In this document: positions 6,778 through 16,460 of the stretch, piece after piece
Layout: each line of letters starts with the position of its first letter
Position numbering within the stretch: position 1 is the stretch's first letter
DNA from: Paenibacillus silagei
GTDB lineage: Bacteria > Bacillota > Bacilli > Paenibacillales > Paenibacillaceae
Reading direction: 5' to 3'
NCBI RefSeq assembly: GCF_017874735.1
Contig: NZ_JAGGLV010000009.1
Coordinates: 124,001 to 188,000, forward strand
DNA: 64,000 bases
Made by a program: the position numbers and the translations under genes
The notes under the pieces: model-generated
Database searches by the model: none
What the model was told of the DNA's origin: nothing
Seen by the model: the letters and a program-made list of their open reading frames with translations, nothing else

Positions 6778-8605
6778 CCTCCCTTGCAATGCCCTGATGA
6801 TGAATGACCGGCAGCGTAAGCACGGCCTTGAAGCCCTGATACGGCATACTCTCCAGCGAGAGGCCATATTCCTCCCCGTAATGCAGCACGATCCGGCGGT
6901 GGACATTCAGCAGCCCGTTGCCGGAGCGCCCACCGAGCTCCTCCGTATTCCGCAGATGCAGCCGGAGTGCCTCCAGTGCTTCTGCATTCATACCGATTCC
7001 GTCATCCTCGACTGTAATGGTAAGCACCTGATTGCTGCTGCCTGCGGTCAATGTAATCACGCCCCGGCCCACCCCCTGGTCCAGCGCATGATTAATCGCA
7101 TTCTCAACCAGCGGCTGGATCATCAGCGGAATGACCTCGCAGTCCAGCAGGGAGGGTTCAATATTCATCGTGAATTGAATCCGTTCCTCATAGCGCATCT
7201 GCTGGATGGCCATATAGCCGCCTACATGATCCAGCTCATCCTGCAGCGTCACATGCTCCTTGCGCCCGCTGAGACTGTAACGGAGCAGCTTGCTCAGATT
7301 ATTGGACATGGTTATAATCTCCGGGCTGCCCTCAAGCTCGGCGTACATGCTGATCGAGCCCAGTGTATTGTATAGAAAATGCGGATTGATCTTGCTCTGC
7401 AACGCGGCAATTTGCGCATCCTTCTCGCGGATTTCCGTCTCATAGAGCAGATAACCCAGCTCGCTGAGCTTGGCAATCATGCCGTTAAACGAATGGCCCA
7501 GCAGCCCCACTTCATCCGTTCCGCTCACCGGAAAAGCCTGACTCAGATCGCCGCGCTCAACACTGCGCATCAGCCGGCTCAGCTTGCGCAGCGGCTGGGT
7601 GATCCGGTAGGCGATGAACACATACAGCAGCAAGGCTAGGCCTACACAGATCACGCCAATGAGAATAAGATACGTGCGCAGCACCTCGGTATCCTTCATC
7701 AGACCGGACACCGGCACAACGCCCACGGTGGTCCAGCCGGTCACTTCAGAGGTGACATGTGCGACCAGCAGCCCTTCACCCCCGGACTTCACATGGCTGA
7801 CCCCTTCGCCCGTTCTTCCGGAGGAACCATCAGCTACTCCCTGCGGAATTCCGTGATCCTTGCCGGTAACCAGGTTGCCGGAATCATCCGTAATGTACAG
7901 CAGCTCCTGGGGGTCCAGCGTTACCTTCGACAGAATCTCACGGATGAACTTGGGGTCCACATCAATGACAATGTACCCGAGCGTGGCTCCGTCATCGAAG
8001 CTGCGCAGCTCCCTTACGATGGAGAAGGCCTGATATACATTTCCGCCGCTGGACCTTAAATCATGCGTGGCCACATAGACTGGCTGTCCATAATGACCCT
8101 TGAACTTATTCAGCCAGCTCACATTCTCATCCAGCTTGTAAGTCGTGACATACTGGCTCTCCGGCATGACCACATAGGAAGCTCCGCCCGTACCGTACAG
8201 GGATACGCCCAGAATATCGACCCGGCCGTTCAGAAACACCTGGGTGACGAAGCTGTTGAGTCCGCTGATCTCATCCAGCGTCAGGGGTTCGCCGGGAGCA
8301 CGCTTCGTGGCCAGATAATCGGTCACTTTGGGATATTGATAGGGCATCACGGTCAGCCGGTTCAGCTCATTCATATAGGTATCGATATTCAGGGTAAGCT
8401 GCTTCAGCGTCTGGAGCTGATAATCGCCTACCTTGCGCTCCGTCGTTTCGGTGAAACGGGCAAAGGCGAAATAGCCCATCAGTCCCAGCGGAAGCACAAT
8501 GAACACGACATTGATAAGAATAAGCTTGCGCGCAAGCGCCAGGTTCCTGAACCAGCCGCGAAAGGATTTCAACCGCATTCCCCCCCCTTGCTCCCTTACA
8601 GTCAT
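6761..8605 (-). CDS. YesM-type sensor histidine kinase
   Basis: 614 aa. A first membrane segment at about residues 26-48 is followed by an extracellular dCache-like sensor region of about 240 residues, a second membrane segment (LILIGVICVGLALLLYVFIAY), a HAMP domain, the His_kinase phospho-acceptor site NPHFLYNTLGSI and a HATPase_c domain with VENAINHAL and DDGIGMN. It should autophosphorylate in response to an extracellular sugar signal and phosphorylate the response regulator encoded next. The ATG at 8605 overlaps the stop of the preceding binding-protein gene as ATGA, so translation is probably coupled. An internal ATG at 8578 with a G-rich stretch before it is an alternative start. Confidence 0.93.
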   Translation of the reverse strand: MTVREQGGGMRLKSFRGWFRNLALARKLILINVVFIVLPLGLMGYFAFARFTETTERKVGDYQLQTLKQLTLNIDTYMNELNRLTVMPYQYPKVTDYLATKRAPGEPLTLDEISGLNSFVTQVFLNGRVDILGVSLYGTGGASYVVMPESQYVTTYKLDENVSWLNKFKGHYGQPVYVATHDLRSSGGNVYQAFSIVRELRSFDDGATLGYIVIDVDPKFIREILSKVTLDPQELLYITDDSGNLVTGKDHGIPQGVADGSSGRTGEGVSHVKSGGEGLLVAHVTSEVTGWTTVGVVPVSGLMKDTEVLRTYLILIGVICVGLALLLYVFIAYRITQPLRKLSRLMRSVERGDLSQAFPVSGTDEVGLLGHSFNGMIAKLSELGYLLYETEIREKDAQIAALQSKINPHFLYNTLGSISMYAELEGSPEIITMSNNLSKLLRYSLSGRKEHVTLQDELDHVGGYMAIQQMRYEERIQFTMNIEPSLLDCEVIPLMIQPLVENAINHALDQGVGRGVITLTAGSSNQVLTITVEDDGIGMNAEALEALRLHLRNTEELGGRSGNGLLNVHRRIVLHYGEEYGLSLESMPYQGFKAVLTLPVIHHQGIAREDDGVA

Positions 8606-9915
8606 TTCTTCAGTTGAAGGTTGATGCTGTCCACCGCCTGCTGCAGCGCCTGCGCCGGACTTTGCTCCTTGTAGATCATCCGCTCAAACTGCCGGATGAT
8701 CTCTTCATTAATACTCCACTGCTTCATATTCCGCGGCCAATAGACTACGGAGTTGGCGGTATTCGCATAGTCACTGCGGAATTTCAGCGCGGAATACGCC
8801 CTGCTCTCCACTACCTTCCGAGAACTCGGGACATGGCCCGCCTCCGCCCACATTACCCCGTGCTCAACGGCCCAACGGGCAAAAGCCATCGCCGCCTTCC
8901 GTTTCTCCGTACTCATCTCACTTTGGGCCGGAATCGCCAGCGTATGCGAATCTCCCCAGACGGCCGGATGATCGTAGATGACCGGAACCGGCACAACACC
9001 CAGCTCCAGCTTCTCAGCCTTCTCAAAAGCGCCCGTGCCCCATACCCCGGTAATCAGCACCGCCGCCTCCCCGTCATAGAACAGCTTGAAGGCATCATTG
9101 ATCCCTGGCGGAATCAGCTCCCGCTGGTACAGACTGTTGACGAACTCTAGCGCCTGTAACGATGCCTTATTATTGAAGACCGCCTGTGTGCCGTCCGGAT
9201 TGTAAAAGACACCGCCGCCCTCGATCTGATTGTACAGGCTCCACCATAACCACACGGAATCAATCCGTGTGCTGGGCAGAGCCAGCGGTGCGACACCGGG
9301 CGGAACGGATTGCTTCAGCTTTTGCAGAAAAGCGGTAAAGCCCTGCTCTCCCCTACCGATCACCGGTTTATCCGCTGCATCCAGCAGCCCGGCCGCTCTT
9401 AAATATTTCTTGTTATAGTAGAGCACCAAGGTGTGCGTATCCAGAGGTACCGCGTAATGAGCGCCTCCGTAGACTGTGGATTCGGCAATTTTGGTGCTGA
9501 ACTGGCCCCAGTCCAGGCCCGTATCCGCAGCCAAACCGTCCAGCGATTCAATATAACCGTTCTGCACGAACTGCGGGAGATTGGTGGCATGGATCACCGC
9601 CAGATCCGGCGCATTGCCGGACAGAATGGCTGTCCGCAGCCGGGAATAGTAATCATCCAGCCGGGAGTTGATCTGATCGATCCGGATATCCTGGTGCTCC
9701 TTGTTGAACTGCTCTACCAGCCTGGTCATGAAGATGTTGTCTCCCCCGCTGAACGGGGTCCAGTATTCGAGAATCACCGGCTGGACAGCAGGTGCCGGCG
9801 GCGTCTCCTTCTTCTCTGCACCACACCCGCCCAGCAGCGGCAGTACAATCAGCAGAATTGAAAGCGCACTCAGTTTAATGCGTCTGTATCCGGTCTTGCA
9901 GCTAGTATCTCTCAT
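8602..9915 (-). CDS. Sugar-binding lipoprotein (family 1 solute-binding protein), second paralogue
   Basis: 437 aa with a lipoprotein signal peptide: basic start, hydrophobic stretch and lipobox LLGGC near residue 31. The mature part (VILEYWTPFSGGDNIFMTRLVEQFN...) matches extracellular solute-binding proteins of carbohydrate ABC importers and is clearly paralogous to the binding protein that opens this operon (both have a W-S/T-PFSG motif and a later YYNK). It lies after the glycosidase and overlaps the sensor kinase gene by four bases. That position suggests it may present ligand to the kinase rather than serve the permeases; this is inference. The two roles are not exclusive. Confidence 0.88.
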   Translation of the reverse strand: MRDTSCKTGYRRIKLSALSILLIVLPLLGGCGAEKKETPPAPAVQPVILEYWTPFSGGDNIFMTRLVEQFNKEHQDIRIDQINSRLDDYYSRLRTAILSGNAPDLAVIHATNLPQFVQNGYIESLDGLAADTGLDWGQFSTKIAESTVYGGAHYAVPLDTHTLVLYYNKKYLRAAGLLDAADKPVIGRGEQGFTAFLQKLKQSVPPGVAPLALPSTRIDSVWLWWSLYNQIEGGGVFYNPDGTQAVFNNKASLQALEFVNSLYQRELIPPGINDAFKLFYDGEAAVLITGVWGTGAFEKAEKLELGVVPVPVIYDHPAVWGDSHTLAIPAQSEMSTEKRKAAMAFARWAVEHGVMWAEAGHVPSSRKVVESRAYSALKFRSDYANTANSVVYWPRNMKQWSINEEIIRQFERMIYKEQSPAQALQQAVDSINLQLKK

Positions 9916-9959
9916 ATGAGTAAGCCCCCGTCTTGCTTCCCGTCTATGAATCTACCTGC

Positions 9960-11738
9960 TCATTCACTCTTCTGCCATATATCCATATAATCTATACTGA
10001 AGCTGCCTTGTCTGTCAAAAAGAATGATCTCGTTCGCCCCCCTCTGTAATTTCAGCTCCAGCTGCCAGAGGGAAAGCTGATTGCGTTCCTGCGGGAGGGG
10101 GGAATAGGCCGTCTTCGCACCTCCGTTCACCGCCAGCTCCAGCTTCGCGTCCAGCGAAGCATTCATCACCGCCACCAGCACCGTATAGGTTCCGCTGTGC
10201 GGGACCTGAAGATGGCTGAACTTCAGCGCAGCTCCGCTGCCGCTTAAGACAGCCGCTGCCCCGCCCGAGGCAAAGGGATTATCCTCTGCCGCCGCGTTCC
10301 CCTCCATGGCTTGAGCCTCGCCTTCATATCGCGGAATTTCAATCGCTAGCACTTCTGCCGCAGCACCCTCCGGCAGCTCTATAGCTACTGTATTCTTCCC
10401 GGCTGTGAACGGCAGACTCAGATAAGCATAACCGGTCTGGCCCGCGCCGGATGGCGGCAGTGGAAGCACCGCCGGCGGACCGCCATTCACCGAGACTGCC
10501 GCCCCGGCCGGTTCTCCTCCCGGATTCACATAATGCACCAGCAGCGGGAGCATGCTGTCCACCGTGGACGGCAGGGACGGGAATTCCAGCTTGTTCCCGC
10601 TGCGCAGGGCCGCTTCCGCCTGGAGCACGCCCATGCCTGCGGGAACCGGGATGGCCTCACTCAGCGGCAGCGGCTTGCCGAAGACCGGCAGGCCGTCAGC
10701 ATCCCAGCTAACCGGCTGGGCCCGTGCCTTGCGGTTGTTCCAGCCGTCCTCCGCCCCTGTCGTGGCATGATAGACGATCCACTGCTCGCTTCCGTCCGGC
10801 GAGACCGTGAATGAATTATGCCCTGGTCCGTAGACTCCGGCAGCTTCATCCATGGTCAGCAGGGGCTCTTGCGACTTGATCCAGTCTGCGGCCTCCAGCG
10901 GGTTGCCGCCCGGCTTCAGGGCAAGCAGTCCCAGGCTGTAGTAGGGAGTCCAGCTTCCAGCACCGGAATATACAATGAAGACACGGCCGTTATGATGAAG
11001 GACGGACTGGCCCTCATTAATATAAGGCGGGCCTCCGGCCTGCTCCCAGGGAAGCTGCGGCTCGCTCAGCAGCACCCGCGGTCCGCTGATCGTCAGCGGG
11101 TCACTCATCGGAGCAATATAGGTATTCTGCGCAGCGTTTGCCTCCCCTTCCCAGCCGGACCAGACGAAATACAGCTCCCCGTCCACCTCCATCGCCAGCC
11201 CGTCGATCGCCCATTTATTACTGCTGTCAGTGACCTGACCCTTGAAGGTATAGCTGCCCAGCGGATCACCGCTGTCCGCTTGCAGCACATACATCCGGTG
11301 GTTCTCGTTCTGTCCGTCATCTGCGGCAAAATAGATATACCAGCTTCCACGAATATACTGCAGCTCGGGGGCCCAGAGATTCGCCGAGTAGGCCGTCTCC
11401 GCCGGCGGGTACCATACGACCTTCCGCTCCGCCTGGCGGAAATCCAGGGTGAGCGACTTCATCACCATAATATCCGTTCCGTTATGGGTGAAGGTCATAT
11501 AATAATATCCATCCTTGTAGATCACACTCGGATCAGGCGTATCGATCTCGGCCAGCGTGTTCTTGAATGTTCCCCCATGCCCCTTATAGACTTCATCCTT
11601 AACGCCGTTATTGGGCTTCAGCAACAAGTATGCACCTCCTGCGAGTATAAAGAACAGAAGCGCCGCAAGGGAGTAGATTATTCTACGTGAATGTTTGCCT
11701 GCCCATGCCTTCTGCGGTATTTCTGATTTCGTGCTCAT
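9960..11738 (-). CDS. GH43-family glycoside hydrolase, membrane-anchored
   Basis: 592 aa. An uncleaved-looking signal anchor covers residues 20-41. A five-bladed GH43 catalytic domain follows, with the base aspartate in TPDPSVIY (D69), an aspartate in WAIDGLAM and the acid glutamate in YINEGQSV. GH43 enzymes cut arabinan, xylan or arabinoxylan side chains with inversion. The last 200 residues resemble beta-sandwich carbohydrate-binding modules (GTYTVLVAVMNAS..., SIDYMDIW). It sits between the permease genes and the second binding protein, so it probably trims oligosaccharides outside the cell for import. GGGGAGG stands seven bases before the ATG. Substrate cannot be fixed from sequence; arabinofuranosides are the best guess. 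Confidence 0.88.
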   Translation of the reverse strand: MSTKSEIPQKAWAGKHSRRIIYSLAALLFFILAGGAYLLLKPNNGVKDEVYKGHGGTFKNTLAEIDTPDPSVIYKDGYYYMTFTHNGTDIMVMKSLTLDFRQAERKVVWYPPAETAYSANLWAPELQYIRGSWYIYFAADDGQNENHRMYVLQADSGDPLGSYTFKGQVTDSSNKWAIDGLAMEVDGELYFVWSGWEGEANAAQNTYIAPMSDPLTISGPRVLLSEPQLPWEQAGGPPYINEGQSVLHHNGRVFIVYSGAGSWTPYYSLGLLALKPGGNPLEAADWIKSQEPLLTMDEAAGVYGPGHNSFTVSPDGSEQWIVYHATTGAEDGWNNRKARAQPVSWDADGLPVFGKPLPLSEAIPVPAGMGVLQAEAALRSGNKLEFPSLPSTVDSMLPLLVHYVNPGGEPAGAAVSVNGGPPAVLPLPPSGAGQTGYAYLSLPFTAGKNTVAIELPEGAAAEVLAIEIPRYEGEAQAMEGNAAAEDNPFASGGAAAVLSGSGAALKFSHLQVPHSGTYTVLVAVMNASLDAKLELAVNGGAKTAYSPLPQERNQLSLWQLELKLQRGANEIILFDRQGSFSIDYMDIWQKSE

Positions 11739-11760
11739 CTGCTTCCCTCCCCGTCTTCCG

Positions 11761-12594
11761 CTATTTCACTCCCGAGCTGGTAATCGCCCTAACGAACGAC
11801 TTCTGGCCGGCAATGAACAGGATCAGCACCGGCAGCGCCGCGATGGTGGTCATGGCCATTAATTTACCATAGCTCTGGGTATAGCTGCCGGTGGCCATCA
11901 TGGCAATCCCTGCGGTGATCGTCCGCATCTCCGGAGAGGTGGTCGCGTACAGCGGCCAGACAAAATCATTATAAATCCCCATAAAAGTGAAAATCCCCAG
12001 TGTCGTCATGATCGACACCGCTGAAGGCAGCAGAATTCTCCGATACAGATTCCACTTGTTCACCCCGTCGATCCGGGCCGCTTCCTCGATCTCCTTCGGG
12101 AAGGAGACAAAGAACTGGTACAGCAGGAATACCCCGAATGCCCCGGCGGTAGCCGGGAGGATCAGCGCCTGATAGGTATTGATCAGACCGAGTGTATTGA
12201 ATTCGATGTACATCGGCAGAAAAGTCAGTACGCCTGGAATCATCAGCGAAGCAATGAACATCGCCAGCAGCGTGCGGCGCAGCGGCAGATCCGGCAGACG
12301 GGCCAGGGCAAACGCCGCCATGGAATCGATCAGCAGTACGATCGCTGTGCCCGCAATCCCCACCGACAGGGAATTGACAATCCAGCGCAGAATCGGGGTA
12401 TTCATCAGCTCCCCGCTCAGCCCCTGGACGAAATTATCCAGCGTAGGCTTCTTCGGCAGGAAGTTCATCCGCCCCGAGAGGGCTTCAAAATCATTTTTGA
12501 ACGCAGTCGACAGCATCCAGACCAGCGGCAGCAGCACGAACAGCGCAATCAGGATGGCCAGCAGCAGCAGGCCTGTTTTTTTGGCTTTTCCCAT
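11761..12594 (-). CDS. Sugar ABC transporter permease, MalG type
   Basis: 277 aa with six predicted membrane segments and the EAA-loop signature EEAARIDGVNKWNLYRRILLP, which docks onto the ATPase subunit. It begins with an ATG directly after the TAG stop of the MalF-type permease, so the two are translationally linked. Together they form the membrane channel of the importer fed by the binding lipoprotein encoded first. No ATPase gene is present; such importers commonly share a general MsmK/MsmX-type ATPase encoded elsewhere. Confidence 0.92.
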   Translation of the reverse strand: MGKAKKTGLLLLAILIALFVLLPLVWMLSTAFKNDFEALSGRMNFLPKKPTLDNFVQGLSGELMNTPILRWIVNSLSVGIAGTAIVLLIDSMAAFALARLPDLPLRRTLLAMFIASLMIPGVLTFLPMYIEFNTLGLINTYQALILPATAGAFGVFLLYQFFVSFPKEIEEAARIDGVNKWNLYRRILLPSAVSIMTTLGIFTFMGIYNDFVWPLYATTSPEMRTITAGIAMMATGSYTQSYGKLMAMTTIAALPVLILFIAGQKSFVRAITSSGVK

Positions 12595-13488
12595 CTATAC
12601 CTTCTCCTTCCGGTTCGTAAGACGGAACTGTACGATAGACACCAGCATGATCAGCAGTGCCATCAGAATCGCCATCGCCGAAGCCGAACCGATATCCTTG
12701 CGCACGAACGCCTGGTCCAGCACATTGATCAGCAGCACCCGGGTGGTATCTCCCGGCCCCCCGCGCGTCAGCAGAAACGGCTGGGCGTAAATATTGAAGG
12801 AGGCGATGGTTGATGTGATCATTACGAACAGCATGACCGGCCGGATGGAGGGCAAGGTAATTGACACGAAACGCTTCCAGGCATTCGCCCCGTCCATGGA
12901 AGCCGCCTCATAATAATCCTCCGGCACCTCATTGAGCGCATTCACAAAAATAATCATATTGAAGCCGATCGTCCACCAGAGTGTCGTAAGCACCAGCGCA
13001 ATCCAGGCCCATGGCGTAGCGGTCAGCCAGGGGATGCCGGTCAGGCCCAGCTTTTGCAGCAGACTGTTAATGAACCCGGCATTCGTATCGAACATCATCA
13101 GCCAGATGACAGCCATCACGGAAGCTGACAGCGCGTAGGGCAGGAAATAGAAGGTGCGGAACAGACCCCGGAGCTTCGCCGGCAGCGCATTGACCAGCAT
13201 CGCGATCCCCAGTCCGGTAATGATCAGCAGCGGAACCGAGTACAGGACAAACTGAAGGGTGGTCCACAGCCCGCGGAAGAAAATACTGTTCTCATAGGTC
13301 CCCGGGGTGAAAATGGTCATGTAATTACGCAGCCCCACAAAGGGGTGGGCGGCAGACAGCAGCTCGAAGTCCTGCAGGCTGATGACAAAGCCATACAGAA
13401 TCGGGAAGAGCAGAAACAGCGCGAAGGCAGCCAGATAGGGCAGCACGAACAGAAATGAGGTCAAGCGTGAAGTCCACAGGGTTTTCAA
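12595..13488 (-). CDS. Sugar ABC transporter permease, MalF type
   Basis: 297 aa with six membrane segments and the EAA loop EDYYEAASMDGANAWKRFVSITLP. It starts at a TTG (13488) placed eight bases after AAGGAGG. It pairs with the MalG-type permease immediately downstream and lies 86 bases after the binding-protein gene. The family imports oligosaccharides or plant-polymer fragments in Gram-positive bacteria. Confidence 0.92.
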   Translation of the reverse strand: MKTLWTSRLTSFLFVLPYLAAFALFLLFPILYGFVISLQDFELLSAAHPFVGLRNYMTIFTPGTYENSIFFRGLWTTLQFVLYSVPLLIITGLGIAMLVNALPAKLRGLFRTFYFLPYALSASVMAVIWLMMFDTNAGFINSLLQKLGLTGIPWLTATPWAWIALVLTTLWWTIGFNMIIFVNALNEVPEDYYEAASMDGANAWKRFVSITLPSIRPVMLFVMITSTIASFNIYAQPFLLTRGGPGDTTRVLLINVLDQAFVRKDIGSASAMAILMALLIMLVSIVQFRLTNRKEKV

Positions 13489-13574
13489 AAGTGTTTCCTC
13501 CTTAGCATAAGGATAAGGAAAAGCGGGAAGCTCCCGCTCCCCGCCATACCAACCGAAAGATCCGCTCCACGGAG

Positions 13575-14876
13575 CTATTTCATCGCCTGACGGGATTTGG
13601 CTACAGCATCATCCATCGCCTGCTGCGGTGATTTTTTGCCAAGAAGGGCACTGCTCAGCTCTCCCCATACCGGCTCGATAATGGTCCCCCAATTCAGCAC
13701 ATTCGGTGCGAACTGTACGGAGGAGAAGCTCTGGGATACCGTACTCTGGAACTCCATAGCCTTGAATTCGGCGCTGTCCATCACGGTCTTGGAAGCTACC
13801 GCCTGCCCGGATTCCGCCCAGTCCAGTGAGTTGCCGGAGACATATTTCAGGAAATCGCCGATACCGGCCAGCTTCGTGCTGTCTGTCACGGCCTTGGGAA
13901 CGACGAAGCCATGCGAGCCTGCATAAATAGCCTGCTTCACCTTGCCGATCTGAGGCATGACAGCGACGCCATAATTCAGCCCGGCTTCATCGAACTGGGA
14001 TTTCATCCACGGCCCGTTGAACTGGATGGCGTTCTTGCCCTGCAGGAACAGGGTATTCTCACCATCCTGCTGAACATTGGCCGGGGAGACACCCTTGTCT
14101 ACCATATCGCGCAGCCACTGTACCATCTCCACCGCTTCAGGTGAATTGTAGGCTACATCCGTTCCGTTCCAGAGTTCCCCGCCATTCTGCCAGACGAGGG
14201 ACGGGAAGATGAACTGCTGCGGCCAGAGAGTCGGCACCACGTATCCATAGACCCCCTTGGATTTGTCCGTCAGCTTCAGCACAGCGGCATCGAATTCGGC
14301 GCGGTTCGCTGGAGGCGCAGTGATGCCCGCCTTCTCGAACAGATCCTTGTTGTAATACATAACGACCGGATGAATGTCCAGCGGGATCGTATACAGCTTA
14401 TTGTCGATCGTGGCATATTTCACCGGAGCTTCGGCAAAATCAGCCGGGTTGATCCCGGCCGCGGCCGCCAGCTCATCCACAGGCTGCAGTTGCTCCTTGC
14501 TCTGGTACGTCGGCACCTGATCGACATGCATAATCATCAGGTCCGGCTGTTCCTTGCCGGTACTGAGCGCTACATCAAGCTGTTTGTAATATTCGCCATT
14601 CGGCTGGATCACGAAATTCACTTTATACTTATCCTGGGAGCTGTTGTATTTATCAACGATTTTCTTCATGAACGGGCCGTCCGAGCCGGAGAAGGGTGAC
14701 CAGAACAACAGCTCTGTCTTTTTGCCGCTGCTGCCGCCTCCGTCCGCGCCCTGTGTGGCCCCTCCGCTGTTCGCGCCGTTATTCTTCGCATTGTTGCCGC
14801 CGCAAGCGGTTACAACCAGTGCCAGCATCATACCCATCAGTAAAAGTGATGCTCCCTTTTGCATGGATCGCTTCAT
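13575..14876 (-). CDS. Sugar-binding lipoprotein, first paralogue
   Basis: 433 aa. A signal peptide ends in the lipobox VVTAC; the mature lipoprotein starts with a Gly/Asn/Ser-rich tether and then a two-lobed solute-binding domain (LLFWSPFSGSDGPFMKK, PDLMIMHVDQ, VMYYNKDLFEKAG). It is the first gene of the sugar operon and the likely importer receptor. The ATG at 14876 is preferred over one at 14906 because AAAGGGGAG lies seven bases upstream and the signal peptide then has the normal length. No clear sigma-A promoter was recognised upstream, which fits a promoter that depends on the AraC-type activator encoded at the end of the operon. Confidence 0.9.
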   Translation of the reverse strand: MKRSMQKGASLLLMGMMLALVVTACGGNNAKNNGANSGGATQGADGGGSSGKKTELLFWSPFSGSDGPFMKKIVDKYNSSQDKYKVNFVIQPNGEYYKQLDVALSTGKEQPDLMIMHVDQVPTYQSKEQLQPVDELAAAAGINPADFAEAPVKYATIDNKLYTIPLDIHPVVMYYNKDLFEKAGITAPPANRAEFDAAVLKLTDKSKGVYGYVVPTLWPQQFIFPSLVWQNGGELWNGTDVAYNSPEAVEMVQWLRDMVDKGVSPANVQQDGENTLFLQGKNAIQFNGPWMKSQFDEAGLNYGVAVMPQIGKVKQAIYAGSHGFVVPKAVTDSTKLAGIGDFLKYVSGNSLDWAESGQAVASKTVMDSAEFKAMEFQSTVSQSFSSVQFAPNVLNWGTIIEPVWGELSSALLGKKSPQQAMDDAVAKSRQAMK

Positions 14877-15005
14877 CTGTATACTCCCCTTTGACCGGTA
14901 ATTCAAAGCTGACTGCTCTTTGATATCTTTATGTTACCGCCGCAGGGGAGGGTAATAAATGTCCTCAGGCTAGGATCAGTGGACATATTTACAGATTGCA
15001 CAGCT

Positions 15006-16007
15006 TCATTCCACTTGCACAGGTTCGATCCCCTTGAACAGAAAACGGGAGTCCGCCAGATATTCCTTTAGATAGGCCAGCGCATACGGCTGTTCTTCGC
15101 GCAAGCTAGGGAGTTCATCGGGATTAGAGATGTGGTGGCTATAGTTCCCGATCATGATCATAATGAAGAAGCATTCCAGCTTCCGTTCGTAATCAGGTTC
15201 CAGCGCACGGATGCTGCTGTAGCCCCGAATCAGACTCCTGCGCTGCTCCGTGGACAGCTCCAGCAGAGCGGCGGCCAGATCATACAGGTAGAAGCCGTAG
15301 CCGCAGAGGCCGAAATCAATCGCCCGGGGCTGGCCGTCAGCGAACACCACATTCCCAAAGTGCAGGTCACCATGGATCAGGCCATAGCTGCCGGGGTCTG
15401 GCGTCATAGCCTCGAGTTCACCCGGGATTCTGGCGGCGGCAGCCTGATAGAGCTTCCACCATGCTTCCGGGACCAGAGCCGAAAGATGCTTCTCCAGCTT
15501 ATTCCAATGCTTGCGAAAGCTGTCCGCTCCCCAAGCCGGACGGGTGAACTCCGCCGATGGTACAAACTGTTCGCCTGCTTGATGCATCCCGGCCAGCATC
15601 ACGCCTACAGCGTGGAGCTGCTCATCTGTCAGATTGCCCGCTACATGTTCACCTTCGACCCAGCGCATCAGGGTAACATAGTTAAGCTCCTGCGCTCCAC
15701 CGTAAAGTTCATTGCCAGGTTCATTGCCAGTCTCCAGGATATAACTACCGCTTGAATCGCGCAGCCCCACAGGGACAACCAGCTCCGCTGCCCCGCTGAG
15801 ATGGCTGAGCCACTCCAGCTCTGACAGAATTTCTGCCCGGCTGCACCGTTCACCATGAATCCGCAGCAGCAGCTTGCCCGCTGTTTCCGTCTCTAGCTTG
15901 AAGGTGACACTATCGGATTTTCCAAGATATTCGATCTTCGTCCAATCTAATTCGTACGCCTTGAGCGCCCGCAGTACTATATCCCTTGCTGCTGTTCCTA
16001 ATTTCAT
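15006..16007 (-). CDS. Kinase-fold phosphotransferase, APH/homoserine-kinase-like
   Basis: 333 aa of the aminoglycoside phosphotransferase fold. The catalytic loop HGDLHFGN (212-219) and the metal-binding DFG (231-233) are intact, and the N-terminal lobe keeps LLLRIHG. The family includes aminoglycoside, choline, homoserine and Ser/Thr (SrkA) kinases. Nothing in the neighbourhood fixes the substrate, and it is not clearly a resistance enzyme. A TATAAT box lies at 16040-16045 on the minus strand without a good -35. It reads on the same strand as the downstream sugar operon but lies 130 bases before it. Confidence 0.82.
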   Translation of the reverse strand: MKLGTAARDIVLRALKAYELDWTKIEYLGKSDSVTFKLETETAGKLLLRIHGERCSRAEILSELEWLSHLSGAAELVVPVGLRDSSGSYILETGNEPGNELYGGAQELNYVTLMRWVEGEHVAGNLTDEQLHAVGVMLAGMHQAGEQFVPSAEFTRPAWGADSFRKHWNKLEKHLSALVPEAWWKLYQAAAARIPGELEAMTPDPGSYGLIHGDLHFGNVVFADGQPRAIDFGLCGYGFYLYDLAAALLELSTEQRRSLIRGYSSIRALEPDYERKLECFFIMIMIGNYSHHISNPDELPSLREEQPYALAYLKEYLADSRFLFKGIEPVQVE

Positions 16008-16102
16008 CTTCCTGCCCCCTCATATGGATGTCTGCATTCATTATAGGGTTGGCGGAGGCAGCGGACATAGATAATAGACAGGTATAACCTGACTTTTGCA
16101 CA

Positions 16103-16201
16103 CAAGTGGAAACGGCTTTGCCGTCCTTTTTAAGGACGGTATCGTTTCAGCGAGAAATATAAGGATAAGTTATCGTGTGCAACATATAAATTCTTATATT
16201 T
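16103..16201 (+). repeat. Two-hairpin dispersed element, copy 2
   Basis: Near-identical to copy 1 along its whole length. The AT-rich second hairpin is perfect here: AAATATAAG pairs with CTTATATTT at the right end. It is directly followed by a terminator-like hairpin, as copy 1 is. Confidence 0.8.
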
Positions 16202-16204
16202 AAA

Positions 16205-16253
16205 CAAAGAGGCTGCTCCAAGAGTCATAACGCGACTTCTTGGGACAGCCTCA
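16205..16253 (-). terminator. Terminator-like hairpin
   Basis: GAGGCTG (16209-16215) pairs with CAGCCTC (16246-16252), with an inner TCCAAGA/TCTTGGGA pairing. On the minus strand it is followed by a T-rich stretch (TTTGTTTAAAT). The nearest minus-strand gene ends 400 bases away at 16657, so its client is unclear. Confidence 0.6.
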
Positions 16254-16460
16254 CTGTGTAGGGTGGGGTCAGGTTTAGGTGTTTGTGTGATTGAGTACCT
16301 TGCATGCTTGTGTGCCTTGTGTAGGCGCTTCTGTGACACTTGTGTATGGGCGCTTGTGTGTGGATGCTCGTGAGTTGGCGCTTGTGTGTTAGCACGTGTG
16401 CGTGGACGCTGCGATTGTATTTTCTACAATAGATTATGATTGAATGGGTCCAAAAACTCA

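Noticed and set aside
5300..6807. Plus-strand frames opposite the YesN-type regulator
   Set aside because: They are shadows of a clear regulator gene and have no start signals.
16205..16253. Insertion-sequence terminal repeat
   Set aside because: The hairpin GAGGCTG...CAGCCTC looks like some IS ends, but no transposase, partner repeat or target duplication is found nearby.
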